Positions 6,902 through 16,013 of a stretch of 46,273 bases of DNA are shown here, one piece after another. The notes under the pieces were generated by a model. The model was given only the letters and a program-made list of their open reading frames with translations. It did no database searches and was not told where the DNA came from. The stretch is from Bacteroidaceae bacterium (GTDB lineage Bacteria; Bacteroidota; Bacteroidia; Bacteroidales; Bacteroidaceae): the NCBI GenBank assembly GCA_016286165.1, contig JAEESE010000024.1, positions 1-46,273 of the forward strand, given 5' to 3'. The position numbers and the translations under genes were made by a program. Each line of letters begins with the position of its first letter. Within the stretch, counting starts at the first letter, position 1.

Positions 6902-8872
6902 ATGAAGAGTAAGAAATACAATCGCTCTTTTGCTCGCAGACTGTCATGGTGGGTTATGCTGGTGCTGTTCATTATGATGAGCGGTCTGGGCTTCCTCATC
7001 TATCATCTGACTAAGTCGGTCATAGTGGAAGTTAGCGCCGATAGGTTCCACGGCAATATGCAGTCGTCAGATGTCACCATAGGCAATGTGATGTCGGATG
7101 TTTCCGTGGCTGTGATTAACAATGTTAATTATGTGGAGGACCGCCTTGGGCAACCAGACCAGATTCAGGCAATTATGGAGCGAATCGTTGAGCAGAACCC
7201 TCGCATACGTAGTTGTGGCATCAGTTTCATAGAGAACTATTACCCTCAGAAAGGGCGTGCTTTTTGCCCTTATATGTGTCGCGACAGCGTAAATCCCGAC
7301 AACCAACCAGTTGTTGGCTTAACTGATGACTATCTCGAACAGGAATGGTTCCGCGAGGCTATCAGCGCAGATTCTGCGTTTTGGTCCAAGCCTTTCTTCG
7401 ACGGTCGTTATGCTCAAACGCCTTTAATAGCATATATGCACCCCATTCACGACCGCCAAGGTCGTACCGTGGCTATCTTGGGAGCAGATCTCTCTCTCGA
7501 CTTTATGACGCGTCAACTGCAAGAGCAGGACAGTATTTTCAATGAGGATACATGGGCCATACCTATGTCTGTTGACAAGGTCTTCAGCAGCTACGTCTTG
7601 GCACGCGACGGCACTTATATTACTCACCCGGAACATCGTCGCATCCTCAAAGGCAATTTCTACGATCACATCAAGGATGCAGACGTTCAAGGCTTGGCAA
7701 GAGAGGCTATAAGATATATGTCGGCTGGCAAGAAAAGCGATAATGAGACCGACAAGGTGGTGCTTGTGAACCGTGTTAAGACATATCTGTTCTACGAACC
7801 CATAAATGGTACCGACTGGATGCTGGCTTTGTCAGTGCCTATCATGTCCCTTGACTTGATCGGCATTTTGGTGGGCATCCTGATGGTGCTGTTGATAGCC
7901 TTCATGCTTTTGGTAACTTTCTTCGTCTGCCGTCATGCTATCAAACGCGTGGCGATGCCTCTTAAACAACTGGCTGCAACGGCTGACGAGGTGGCCTACG
8001 GGCAATTTAACACAGCCCTGCCCACCATCAAGAGCCGCGATGAGATTCATCTGCTGCGCGACTCTTTCGAGAATATGCAGCACTCGTTGGCTACTTATGT
8101 AGAAGAACTCAAGAATGCTACGGCAGCCAAGGCTTCAATGGAGAGTGAACTTAAAATTGCCCATGACATTCAGATGTCGATGTTGCCTAAGACATATCCA
8201 GCGTTTCCCGACCGACACGATATCGACATATATGGCGTGGTGATGCCTGCCAAGGCTGTTGGCGGCGACCTCTACGATTTCTTCATCCGCGATGAAAAGC
8301 TCTTCTTCTGCATTGGTGATGTGTCGGGCAAAGGTGTGCCGGCTTCTTTGGTCATGGCTGTAACCCGTTCGCTGTTCCGTAATATCTCAGCCTATACGCA
8401 GGAACCAAGCCATATCATGATAGCTTTGAACGAGGCCCTAAGTTCCAACAACGAGGCTGGTATGTTCGTAACGTTGTGCATTGGTGTACTTGATCTTTCA
8501 TCGGGTCTGATGAACTATTCGAATGCAGGCCATAATCCGCCTCTCTTGCTGGCTGACTCAGATGTCAAAATATTGCCGTGCGACCCCAATATCCCCGCTG
8601 GTGTGTTGCCAGAGTGGCAGTATACTGACCAGCATCTTCAGCTCAAGACAGGCGACAGCCTGTTCCTATATACCGATGGTCTCAACGAGGCCGAAGACGA
8701 TCATCATAATCAGTTCGGTTTAGATCGCATGCTTCAGGTTGCGCAATTTGCTTCTAATCAGCCTCAACGCCTCATCGAAGCCATGACAACATCTGTGAAA
8801 CTGTTTATGGGCAATGCCGAGCAGAGCGATGACCTTACCATGCTTGCCATTCAATACACTCTGAACTTATGA
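6902..8872 (+). CDS. membrane sensor with HAMP and PP2C/SpoIIE phosphatase domain
   Basis: This 656-residue protein has the layout of a signal-receiving serine phosphatase of the RsbU type. A transmembrane helix at about 15-37 is followed by a periplasmic dCache-like sensor (about 40-300). A second membrane segment lies at about 315-341, then a HAMP domain and a short coiled coil (345-430). The C-terminal PP2C/SpoIIE domain carries the metal-binding motifs VGGDLYDFF (about 453-461), GDVSGKGVPASL (about 472-483), the conserved SNAGHNPP, YTDGLNEA and the final SDDLTMLAI. In known systems such proteins dephosphorylate an anti-sigma-factor antagonist in response to an external cue. No STAS or anti-sigma partner lies in this window, so the target is unknown. 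Confidence 0.9.
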   Translation: MKSKKYNRSFARRLSWWVMLVLFIMMSGLGFLIYHLTKSVIVEVSADRFHGNMQSSDVTIGNVMSDVSVAVINNVNYVEDRLGQPDQIQAIMERIVEQNPRIRSCGISFIENYYPQKGRAFCPYMCRDSVNPDNQPVVGLTDDYLEQEWFREAISADSAFWSKPFFDGRYAQTPLIAYMHPIHDRQGRTVAILGADLSLDFMTRQLQEQDSIFNEDTWAIPMSVDKVFSSYVLARDGTYITHPEHRRILKGNFYDHIKDADVQGLAREAIRYMSAGKKSDNETDKVVLVNRVKTYLFYEPINGTDWMLALSVPIMSLDLIGILVGILMVLLIAFMLLVTFFVCRHAIKRVAMPLKQLAATADEVAYGQFNTALPTIKSRDEIHLLRDSFENMQHSLATYVEELKNATAAKASMESELKIAHDIQMSMLPKTYPAFPDRHDIDIYGVVMPAKAVGGDLYDFFIRDEKLFFCIGDVSGKGVPASLVMAVTRSLFRNISAYTQEPSHIMIALNEALSSNNEAGMFVTLCIGVLDLSSGLMNYSNAGHNPPLLLADSDVKILPCDPNIPAGVLPEWQYTDQHLQLKTGDSLFLYTDGLNEAEDDHHNQFGLDRMLQVAQFASNQPQRLIEAMTTSVKLFMGNAEQSDDLTMLAIQYTLNL

Positions 8873-8950
8873 ATAATTAACCAATAGAGATTGTATAATC
8901 TCTCAATCATCAGTTCTCTATATTCCAGAATTTAAAAATCTCGTCTCATC

Positions 8951-9493
8951 ATGATAGAGCAAGACTTGCCTTTTTACGTTATAGTAACGATTTTCTTGCT
9001 GGCAATGTTGTTGGCAACCATAGCCATCCCCATAATGGGTTTCTCCCTCAAACGCTTTAAAGGATTGTTCTTGGGATGCTTGGTACAATCTTTCGTTGGC
9101 GTAGTGTTATTCTTCTTAACCGTATTTGGTATTGTGTATTACCAGAGACAGGACCTTCGTAAGCGCAGGGACGCGGCGATGGTCACCGTTAGGAAGACTG
9201 TAGAAGAGGAAGAAGACGAGTTTACCTACACGTGGTATCTGAAAGCTGATGAGGAATGCTTATACGAGCGTTCGCAGCCAGACCGATCACAATCCATAAC
9301 TGACCAACGCGAGAATGCCAAACTCTTTGATGTCGTATATGTCGATTCCACTACCGTAGAAGTAGACGACAGGGTTGTTGTCAAGTTTGACTTGAAGGCG
9401 CATAGTGTTACAGCTACCGATTTTGGTGAGCCGATAGAAGTGGTCAATGTCGACTGGGAGCGAGTATCCAAGTATTTTCAAGGCAAGCCCTAA
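8951..9493 (+). CDS. two-helix membrane protein, unknown function
   Basis: This 180-residue protein has two strongly hydrophobic segments (about residues 7-32 and 38-63), a basic stretch (QRQDLRKRRD), and a C-terminal region of about 110 residues rich in acidic residues and beta-strand-like sequence. I do not recognise the family. It follows the phosphatase gene by 78 nt in the same orientation and might be co-transcribed, but nothing ties the two functionally. Confidence 0.6.
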   Translation: MIEQDLPFYVIVTIFLLAMLLATIAIPIMGFSLKRFKGLFLGCLVQSFVGVVLFFLTVFGIVYYQRQDLRKRRDAAMVTVRKTVEEEEDEFTYTWYLKADEECLYERSQPDRSQSITDQRENAKLFDVVYVDSTTVEVDDRVVVKFDLKAHSVTATDFGEPIEVVNVDWERVSKYFQGKP

Positions 9494-9863
9494 TCTACAT
9501 ACCGTTTAGTACATGTACGATTATAAGTTCAGCCTTGCACACAAATTAGGCCAGCCTTACATGCAAATTAGGTTTGCCTAATTTGGCATTTAGGCTGACC
9601 TACATTGGCATTTAGGTTGTATATGTTTAGCCCCGTCAAGTTGCCGACCTCACTACAACAGGAAATATATTTTTTATCAAAGAAGACTACAGACTACAGC
9701 AATCGGCTAAAATGACTGTTCAAGGCATTTTAAGGTCAAATATTATTCTGTTTTATTGTCGTTGGAAGCTCGTATGAGAGAATCTTCTCATGAATGATTT
9801 GATGCGATGAAATGGGTATTTTTTGAAGAAATATCGGTATTTTGCACTTCCAAACCTAATTTC
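9494..9863. other. intergenic region with a 22-bp quasi-palindromic array
   Basis: This 370-nt stretch has no credible gene. Its first third holds the 22-bp periodic array listed separately (9524-9633). The remainder is AT-rich and leads into the promoter at 9864-9895. Short minus-strand frames near 9750-9980 overlap that promoter and look spurious. Confidence 0.5.
9524..9633. repeat. tandem array of 22-bp quasi-palindromic units
   Basis: Five units begin at 9524, 9546, 9568, 9590 and 9612, an exact 22-bp spacing. The last four begin with TTAGG; the first differs there but shares CAGCCTT and CAAA with the second. The third unit, with flanking bases, gives a perfect hairpin: CAAATTAGG (9564-9572), loop TTTG, CCTAATTTG (9577-9585). 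The fourth is also nearly symmetric (ATTTAGG, CTGA, CCTACAT). The function is unknown; DNA-bound protein sites or a structured 3' end are possible. Confidence 0.6.
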
Positions 9864-9895
9864 TTTGACCGCTCCAAATCTTTTTCGTACCTTTG
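9864..9895 (+). promoter_or_regulatory. promoter for secreted protein gene
   Basis: TTTG at 9864-9867, a 20-nt spacer and TACCTTTG at 9888-9895 match the Bacteroidetes consensus. The resulting 5' leader of about 90 nt before ATG 9991 is longer than usual here and contains a G/C-rich stretch, but I see no named riboswitch. Confidence 0.75.
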
Positions 9896-9990
9896 CCGGC
9901 GTTTTTGGTGCGCACACGTGTAAGGAGGCGTGCGAGCACACACGAAAAAATTAGGTAAAACGAAAGGATAATTCAAAAACATAAAACGAA

Positions 9991-11778
9991 ATGAAAAGGA
10001 CTCTACTCACTCTTGCAATGACGATTGCAACATTCTTGGGATTCCAGACAAACGCACAGGCGCAAACAACGAAGACGTATTCAGATTATTTGACTGTTAC
10101 AATCGATGGCGTGACTTCCGAGCCTATTTTGGCAAATATAGATGTTAGCGTAGCTGACAATGTCATGACCTTTGCACTTAAGAATTTCTGTTTGGTTTCA
10201 GGCGAAGACAAGTTAGGCATAGGAAATATTGCCTTAGACAATATCGCTCTTTCTGAAACAGAATTAAAAGGTGTTTATTCTTTCTCTGTAACACGGGACA
10301 TCACAATCTCAGAGGGTGATATGGAGGGCGTTGAGGTTTGGGCTGGCCCAGGCTTGGGCGAAATTCCCATTGTGCTTAACGGCTTCATCTGCAACGAGAA
10401 GCTTTATGTGACCATCGACATCAACTTTGCACTGCTCGGACAAATCATCAAGGTCGAAGTGGGCAAGCCCATAGACGGCTCAACAATGAAGAACAAGGTA
10501 TACCAGGATTATCTGACTGTCACTGTAGATGGTTCAAAAAGTCAACCTATTGCTGCCAATATTGCTGTCACAGTGTCTGATGATAATAAGATGACTTTTT
10601 CGCTCCAAAACTTCTGCCTTGTTTCGGGCGAGGATAAGCTGGGCATAGGAAATATCTCACTCGATAATATCGAATTGGTTCCTGCTGAAGTTGCAGGACA
10701 GTATTCCTTCACCGTTGAGCGAGATATCCAGATAACAGAAGGGGATCTTGAAGGCATTGAAATGTGGGCAGGTCCGTCTCTTGGGGATATCCCTATTGTG
10801 CTGAAAGGTACGATTTGCGACAAGAAGCTCTATGTTACCATCGACATTGACTTTGCGTTGTTGGGACAAATCATTCATGTAGAAGTAGGCACTCCTTTCG
10901 ACAATACCATCCTTTTCCCTGCTAAGTACACTATAACCTATCTTGTCGATGGTGAGGCCATCAGTACGCAGGAATTAGAGGTGGGCGCTGCCGTTACGGC
11001 TCCTGAGGTAGAGGCTCGCGAAGGCTACACATTCGCTTGGACTGATGCCATCCCCGAAACCATGCCGGCAGGAGATGTCACCATCAATGGAGCATACACA
11101 AAGAACATCTACACCGTTATCTTTTTAGCCGATGGTGAGGAAGTAGCAAAATATGAACTCGAATATGGCTCGGTCATCACGGTTCCGAACGTCTCAGAGC
11201 GTGAGGGCTATACCTTCGAATGGATTGATGAGATTCCCTCCGCTATATCAGATAATCTGACTGTCAACGGCCAATACGTGCCAAACAAGTATTGGGTCCA
11301 GTTCTTTGTAGACGGCGTCGCCGTTTATGAAATGGAGCAAGAGTATGGCACACCGATTCCCGTGCCTGAGGTTGAGGAGCGTGAGGGCTATACCTTCGCA
11401 TGGGAAGACGAGATTCCTGCAACTGTTCCTGCTGAACCAGTTCTCGTTCTTGGTTTTTACACCGCCAACACCTATACCATCACCTTCATGCTCGATGGTC
11501 AGGAATATGCCAGATATGACCTTGAGTATGGCACAGCCATAACAGCCCCCGAGGTCACTAGTGACGAACGCTACACCTTCAGCGGTTGGGAAGCTGTGCC
11601 TGAGACGATGCCCGCCCACGACGTAGTAATCAACGGAAATCTTGTTGACGGCATTGCCGGCATGAAGACTAATGTTCTTGGCGCACAGTATGGTTACAAC
11701 ATTGCCGGTATGCGTGTAAACGTCAAGAATACCCGCGGCATCATCATTGTCAACGGCAAGAAGATTCTTAAAAGATAA
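9991..11778 (+). CDS. secreted protein: two calycin-like domains and four InlB-type repeats
   Basis: This is a 595-residue exported protein. A signal peptide (about 1-24, ending AQAQ) precedes two closely similar calycin-like lipid-binding-barrel domains (about 27-160 and 170-306) that share LTVT-DG, NFCLVSGEDKLGIGNI and VTIDI-FALLGQII. Then come four repeats of about 60 residues, from about 311 to 555, of the YTITYLVDG...EGYTF.W...IP type, resembling the Listeria-Bacteroides (Flg_new/InlB) repeat. The last 40 residues (YNIAGMRV ... GIIIVNGKKILKR) look like the short C-terminal region seen on many Prevotella secreted proteins, possibly a type IX-like sorting signal. The ligand is unknown. It is likely in an operon with the next gene, 30 nt downstream. 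Confidence 0.75.
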   Translation: MKRTLLTLAMTIATFLGFQTNAQAQTTKTYSDYLTVTIDGVTSEPILANIDVSVADNVMTFALKNFCLVSGEDKLGIGNIALDNIALSETELKGVYSFSVTRDITISEGDMEGVEVWAGPGLGEIPIVLNGFICNEKLYVTIDINFALLGQIIKVEVGKPIDGSTMKNKVYQDYLTVTVDGSKSQPIAANIAVTVSDDNKMTFSLQNFCLVSGEDKLGIGNISLDNIELVPAEVAGQYSFTVERDIQITEGDLEGIEMWAGPSLGDIPIVLKGTICDKKLYVTIDIDFALLGQIIHVEVGTPFDNTILFPAKYTITYLVDGEAISTQELEVGAAVTAPEVEAREGYTFAWTDAIPETMPAGDVTINGAYTKNIYTVIFLADGEEVAKYELEYGSVITVPNVSEREGYTFEWIDEIPSAISDNLTVNGQYVPNKYWVQFFVDGVAVYEMEQEYGTPIPVPEVEEREGYTFAWEDEIPATVPAEPVLVLGFYTANTYTITFMLDGQEYARYDLEYGTAITAPEVTSDERYTFSGWEAVPETMPAHDVVINGNLVDGIAGMKTNVLGAQYGYNIAGMRVNVKNTRGIIIVNGKKILKR

Positions 11779-11808
11779 TTAATCACAAACATAAATACAC
11801 GATAACAG

Positions 11809-13068
11809 ATGAAAAAAAATATTTTAACGCTTAGCTTGGTTGTGATGGCAGGAGTTCCGGGATGGGCTCAATATCAGCTGCCAAATAATGATTTTGAGGC
11901 GACTTGGGTTAAATGCTATCCATGGGAAGCTGGAGATTTTGTAAACACTGCCAAAGGAACAACTCCCCCCAATTGGTGCGTATCAAATGTCTCTCAATCT
12001 GAAAATATCATGCCTTTGGTGGCAGAACCTTGTACAGGGTATAACAATACTGGTAAAGGTGCTAAACTAATTAACGTTAAGGCTTCGATTGGAGATAATA
12101 ATGCACCTGGATATATAACTTTAGGAACAACGTGGGCTACAGCAGAAACAAAAATGACTGCGGTTCAGAATGCAGATGGTGGGTGTTTCGGAGGTGTTCC
12201 TTTTATATACCACCCCGATGGAATTCAACTACGGTATCAAAGGAGTATTAGTAATGGCTCAGAAAAATGCTCTTTGGTAGCCTATCTTTGGAAAGGGGAA
12301 TGGACACAAGCAAACGTTCCTTCAAATACCGCTGTAGGCGTGTTCAGCTGGGGGACTGCGACAAAAGTATCAATGACAAACCGAGATAGGAATATCCTTG
12401 GTTTAGAAACACTTACAGGTGGTGATGTTAGTCACACTGAAAATGCTGAGTTGATAGCTAAACTTGAGTCTTATAAATCTTTAGCAACAAATGGATGGGA
12501 GACTTGGAAGGCAGACTTTTATTACAGTTCTAATTCAGTTCCAGAAAAGCTTAATATAATTATTTCCGCAACAGACTATTTTTCAGATCGTAGTGGCATT
12601 AAGTCAGGCAATTACATAATGATCGACGATGTAATGCTTCTTTATTACTCAGAACTCGCCTCTGGTTCTTACAATGGTAATGCACTTGTTCTTAATGATG
12701 ACGGAACAATAGAGAATGTCGACGAAGTCTACGCTGAACAGAAGATCTCGCTAAAAAGCAATGGTCACGGAGCAACTATAGAGAAGAGCTATGATGAAGA
12801 AACAGCACAGCTAACTATCACAGTCAAGGGCGAAGATATAAGCGTTAATCCGAGCAATTTCCACACCTACACCATCCAGTTCAAGAAGCCTTTGACTAAG
12901 GGCGATGTGAATGGTGATGGGCAGGTAACGATTGCTGACGTGACAGCCCTCGTCAATATTATCCTTGGCAAGTCAGAGGATGAGTTGGGCATGGCTAATG
13001 TCAATGGCGACGAATCAGTTACCATTGCTGATGTTACAGCTTTGGTAAACATCATCCTTGGCAAATAA
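11809..13068 (+). CDS. secreted protein with PCMD-like region and C-terminal dockerin-like repeats
   Basis: This 419-residue exported protein has a signal peptide at about 1-20 (ending GWAQ). The segment around residues 22-285 (LPNNDFEATW, TPPNWCVSNV, a long beta-rich stretch ending IDDVMLLYYSEL) resembles PCMD-type putative carbohydrate-binding domains of Bacteroidales; this assignment is tentative. A short beta domain follows. The C-terminus has two calcium-binding dockerin-like repeats, GDVNGDGQVTIADVTALVNI and a second copy with NVNGDESVTIADVTALVNI. The same dockerin-like ending occurs on the protein at 37656-43142. No cohesin is present in this window. Base composition is more AT-rich than the neighbours, which may mean recent acquisition. 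Confidence 0.75.
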   Translation: MKKNILTLSLVVMAGVPGWAQYQLPNNDFEATWVKCYPWEAGDFVNTAKGTTPPNWCVSNVSQSENIMPLVAEPCTGYNNTGKGAKLINVKASIGDNNAPGYITLGTTWATAETKMTAVQNADGGCFGGVPFIYHPDGIQLRYQRSISNGSEKCSLVAYLWKGEWTQANVPSNTAVGVFSWGTATKVSMTNRDRNILGLETLTGGDVSHTENAELIAKLESYKSLATNGWETWKADFYYSSNSVPEKLNIIISATDYFSDRSGIKSGNYIMIDDVMLLYYSELASGSYNGNALVLNDDGTIENVDEVYAEQKISLKSNGHGATIEKSYDEETAQLTITVKGEDISVNPSNFHTYTIQFKKPLTKGDVNGDGQVTIADVTALVNIILGKSEDELGMANVNGDESVTIADVTALVNIILGK

Positions 13069-13081
13069 AATTATCATATAG

Positions 13082-14521
13082 ATGTCGATAGATTCCTTAT
13101 ACGAAATTTATAAGCAGCACAATGAAGTAAGCACAGACAGTCGTCGTATCACCGACGGCTGTCTGTTCTTTGCTCTCAAGGGCGAGACCTTCGATGGCAA
13201 TAAGTTTGCTGCAAAGGCCCTTCAAGACGGGGCCGCGGTGGCTGTGGTAGATGATGCCAGCGTAGTGCCGTCGGGCGATGAGCTGACTGAAGCTCAGCCG
13301 CAAGGGCATTATATCCTAGTGCCAGATGTCCTTGCAACGTTGCAAGCTTTAGCGGCTTACCACCGTCAGCAATTCCGCGGACCAGTAGTAGAAGTAACTG
13401 GCACCAATGGCAAGACGACGACGAAGGAGCTGTTGGCTGCTGTTCTCTCTCGCAAATATAATGTGCTGTACACGCAAGGCAATCTGAACAACCATATAGG
13501 TGTGCCTTTGACGCTACTTCGTCTTCGTCCCGAAGAACACGAGATTGCCATAATAGAAACAGGCGCAAACCACCCGGGAGAGATAGCTTTCCTGGCTAAT
13601 ATCGTGAACCCAGACTATGGTCTCATCACTAACGTAGGCCGTGCCCACATCGGGGGCTTCGGCTCGTTTGAAGGCGTGAAACGCACGAAGGGTGAACTTT
13701 ATGATAAGCTTCGTGAGAAAGCCGATGCCCGGATCTTCGCTTGTGCCAGTAATGCCGACCTTCGATCCATGCTTGCTGAACGGGAAATAGATATCAACTC
13801 TTCCAAGTGCATCACCTATGCCCACGAGTGCGAAGGTGTGGATAGCACACTTTGCACGGGCCGCGTAGAAACTTGCAATCCCATGCTCAGCGTCAGCTGG
13901 CAAACCTGCAGCCGGCAATCTTGTCGCTGCTCGGCGTTACCCGCCGAGTCTTTCACCACGGCAACCCAGCTCATTGGCGACTACAACCTTGACAATGTGT
14001 TGGCCGCCATTTGCGTAGGTCTGCACTTTGGTGTAGCACCCGCTGAGATTGATGCAGCACTCACAGATTACCATCCATCGTTAGGCCGCTCGGAATATCG
14101 CCGCACGGCTCATAACGAACTCGTAGTTGATGCTTACAACGCCAATCTTACGTCTATGTTAGCAGCACTTGCCAACTTGCGCAACTTGGAACATCCACAT
14201 AAGATGGTAATCCTTGGAGCTATGCGCGAATTGGGCGCTGATAGTTATGATTCTCATCTACAAGTCGTTCAGGAAGTGCTGAACGACGGAGTTGAAGAAG
14301 CATGGTTTGTGGGCGAGGAGTTTGAGGACGCTGTGGCACAGGCCGTTGGACATACGGACGTGCAAGGCTGCACATACGGTCGTGAAGGCGTTTACGTCCG
14401 TATGTATAAGGACATTCAAGCGGTCACAGAAGCGATTGCTGCCAAATGTCCCGAAGGTCGCCTCATCTTGATCAAAGGTTCCAACAGCACACGGCTGCAT
14501 CAACTCCCTGACTTGTTGTAA
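13082..14521 (+). CDS. murF: UDP-N-acetylmuramoyl-tripeptide--D-alanyl-D-alanine ligase
   Basis: MurF adds D-Ala-D-Ala to the UDP-MurNAc-tripeptide with ATP, the last cytoplasmic step of the peptidoglycan precursor. The 479-residue protein has the Mur N-terminal domain with DSRRITDGCLFFALKG, the ATP-binding loop VTGTNGKTTTKELL (glycine-rich part at about 107-113), and the central-domain motif ETGANHPGEI. The C-terminal domain contains VVDAYNANLTSM, typical of MurF. It is slightly longer than many relatives because of a cysteine-rich stretch near residues 262-280 (CNPMLSVSWQTCSRQSCRC), which could be an insertion. It follows the secreted-protein gene by 13 nt; transcription may read through, but the functions are unrelated. 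Confidence 0.95.
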   Translation: MSIDSLYEIYKQHNEVSTDSRRITDGCLFFALKGETFDGNKFAAKALQDGAAVAVVDDASVVPSGDELTEAQPQGHYILVPDVLATLQALAAYHRQQFRGPVVEVTGTNGKTTTKELLAAVLSRKYNVLYTQGNLNNHIGVPLTLLRLRPEEHEIAIIETGANHPGEIAFLANIVNPDYGLITNVGRAHIGGFGSFEGVKRTKGELYDKLREKADARIFACASNADLRSMLAEREIDINSSKCITYAHECEGVDSTLCTGRVETCNPMLSVSWQTCSRQSCRCSALPAESFTTATQLIGDYNLDNVLAAICVGLHFGVAPAEIDAALTDYHPSLGRSEYRRTAHNELVVDAYNANLTSMLAALANLRNLEHPHKMVILGAMRELGADSYDSHLQVVQEVLNDGVEEAWFVGEEFEDAVAQAVGHTDVQGCTYGREGVYVRMYKDIQAVTEAIAAKCPEGRLILIKGSNSTRLHQLPDLL

Positions 14522-14577
14522 ACAACAATGGATTGTTCAGATAAAGTGGTTTGATGAATTTGGGCTAAACGCTATTA

Positions 14578-15615
14578 ATGAAGATCGTTGTCGACGATAA
14601 GATTCCATATATTCTGCCGGCTCTAAATGAGTTGGCTGATGAGGTGGTGGCCAAACCTGGCCGCGAGATTACAGCCGACGTAGTGCGCGACGCCTATATA
14701 TTAGTAGTTCGCACGCGCACTAAGTGTAACCGTGATTTGCTCGAAGGCTCTTCGGTTGCATTGATTGTGACCGCAACGATAGGCTATGATCATCTCGACA
14801 CCGACTATCTGAAGGAAGCCGGCATAGAATGGACAAACTGTGCTGGCTGCAATGCCAACAGCGTAGCGCAATATATATATAACAGCCTGCTGCTGCTACA
14901 ACGAGACCGCGGTTTGAATATCTCCGAGTCTACTATAGGTATAGTAGGTGTGGGACATGTTGGTACAGCCGTTCTGGCGAAGGTTCAAAGCATAGGTTTC
15001 AAGAAAATCCTGCTAAATGATCCGCCCCGCCAGGAACGTGGTGACCGGGCTCCTGACGGAATGAAGTGGGATTCACTCTACGCTCTCGCAAGAGAGGCCG
15101 ACGTGATAACGTTCCATACACCTCTTACTGATCAGGCCCCCTTTGCCACTTATCATCTGGCTGATGCCGCTTTCTTTGCTCATCTCCAGCGAAAGCCGGT
15201 AATAATGAATGCCGCCCGAGGTGGTGTGGTAGATGAAGACGCGTTGCTCAGTGCTATGAGCAGTGGCCGTGTGCGAGAGGCAGTCATCGACACCTGGGAA
15301 AACGAGCCTGCTATCAGTCATCGGCTGTTGGACAACGCATTTGTGGCGACGCCTCATGTGGCCGGCTATAGTGCCGACGGCAAGGCTAATGCCACGCGAA
15401 TGGCACTTGCTTCCATATGTCGCTTCCTGAATCGTCAGATGACATTTAGGATAGAGCCTCCAGCGTTGCCCGAAAGCATTTGTCTGAGCGAAGACGCGGT
15501 TGAGCGCGCCTTGCAACTGTACAATCCATTGGCTGATACTGGACGTCTCAGAGAAGCTCCTGAAAACTTCGAAAAGCTACGAGAGCACTATCCGTTACGC
15601 CGCGAATTCGCATAA
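14578..15615 (+). CDS. pdxB: erythronate-4-phosphate dehydrogenase
   Basis: PdxB oxidises 4-phosphoerythronate in the DXP-dependent pathway to pyridoxal phosphate. The 345-residue protein starts with VVDDKIPYI and has the NAD-binding loop GIVGVGHVGTAV from about residue 121. The catalytic set of D-2-hydroxyacid dehydrogenases is present: Arg214 (AARGG), Glu243 (WENEP) and His260 (TPHVAGYS). Their spacing equals that of E. coli PdxB (R208, E237, H254). TATIGYDHLDTDYL is also typical. It lies 56 nt downstream of murF and is likely in the same transcript. A weak terminator follows. Confidence 0.95.
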   Translation: MKIVVDDKIPYILPALNELADEVVAKPGREITADVVRDAYILVVRTRTKCNRDLLEGSSVALIVTATIGYDHLDTDYLKEAGIEWTNCAGCNANSVAQYIYNSLLLLQRDRGLNISESTIGIVGVGHVGTAVLAKVQSIGFKKILLNDPPRQERGDRAPDGMKWDSLYALAREADVITFHTPLTDQAPFATYHLADAAFFAHLQRKPVIMNAARGGVVDEDALLSAMSSGRVREAVIDTWENEPAISHRLLDNAFVATPHVAGYSADGKANATRMALASICRFLNRQMTFRIEPPALPESICLSEDAVERALQLYNPLADTGRLREAPENFEKLREHYPLRREFA

Positions 15616-15640
15616 TATTGCACAAAGGTATGCACAAGTG

Positions 15641-15661
15641 TGCACAAATGTGCATTTTTTT
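15641..15661 (+). terminator. weak terminator after pdxB
   Basis: TGCAC/GTGCA forms a 5-bp stem (15641-15645 with 15650-15654) followed by seven T residues. It is short but correctly placed between pdxB and the acpP promoter. Confidence 0.45.
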
Positions 15662-15698
15662 GCTTATTTATTTGGTAGTCTGAATAAAAAGTACGACC

Positions 15699-15727
15699 TT
15701 TGCACACCGAAATCGGTAATACCTTTG
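15699..15727 (+). promoter_or_regulatory. promoter for acpP-fabF
   Basis: TACCTTTG at 15720-15727 is a consensus -7 element. TTTG at 15699-15702 may be the -33 element, though the spacer is only 17 nt. The upstream bases ACCTTTGCACACCGAAAT themselves resemble another -7 region, so two overlapping starts are possible. Confidence 0.6.
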
Positions 15728-15779
15728 CCGATAACAATAATTTGATTATTCACTTCAAAACATTTTAATCATTACGACT

Positions 15780-16013
15780 ATGTCTGAAATTGAAAGCAAA
15801 GTAAAGGATATCATCGTCGACAAGCTTGGCGTTGATGCAGCAGAAGTAAGTGCAGAAAAGAGCTTCACCGGTGATCTCGGTGCAGATTCTCTCGACACCG
15901 TAGAGCTCATCATGGAGTTTGAGAAGGAGTTCGGTCTTTCCATTCCCGATGACGAGGCAGAGAAGATTGCCACCGTCGGCGACGCTGTTGCTTACATCGA
16001 AGCACATCAATAA
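15780..16013 (+). CDS. acpP: acyl carrier protein
   Basis: This 77-residue acidic protein carries growing acyl chains on a phosphopantetheine arm in type II fatty acid synthesis. The attachment serine is Ser37 in [10 protein letters not shown], and the helix II region [15 protein letters not shown] is typical. The length is normal. It lies directly upstream of fabF, the classical acpP-fabF arrangement. The two are separated by a 133-nt spacer made mostly of a repeat. Confidence 0.97.
   Translation: MSEIESKVKDIIVDKLGVDAAEVSAEKSFTGDLGADSLDTVELIMEFEKEFGLSIPDDEAEKIATVGDAVAYIEAHQ

Noticed and set aside
9888..9990. Riboswitch in the roughly 90-nt leader of the secreted protein gene
   Set aside because: No recognisable riboswitch core could be identified; only short hairpins are possible.
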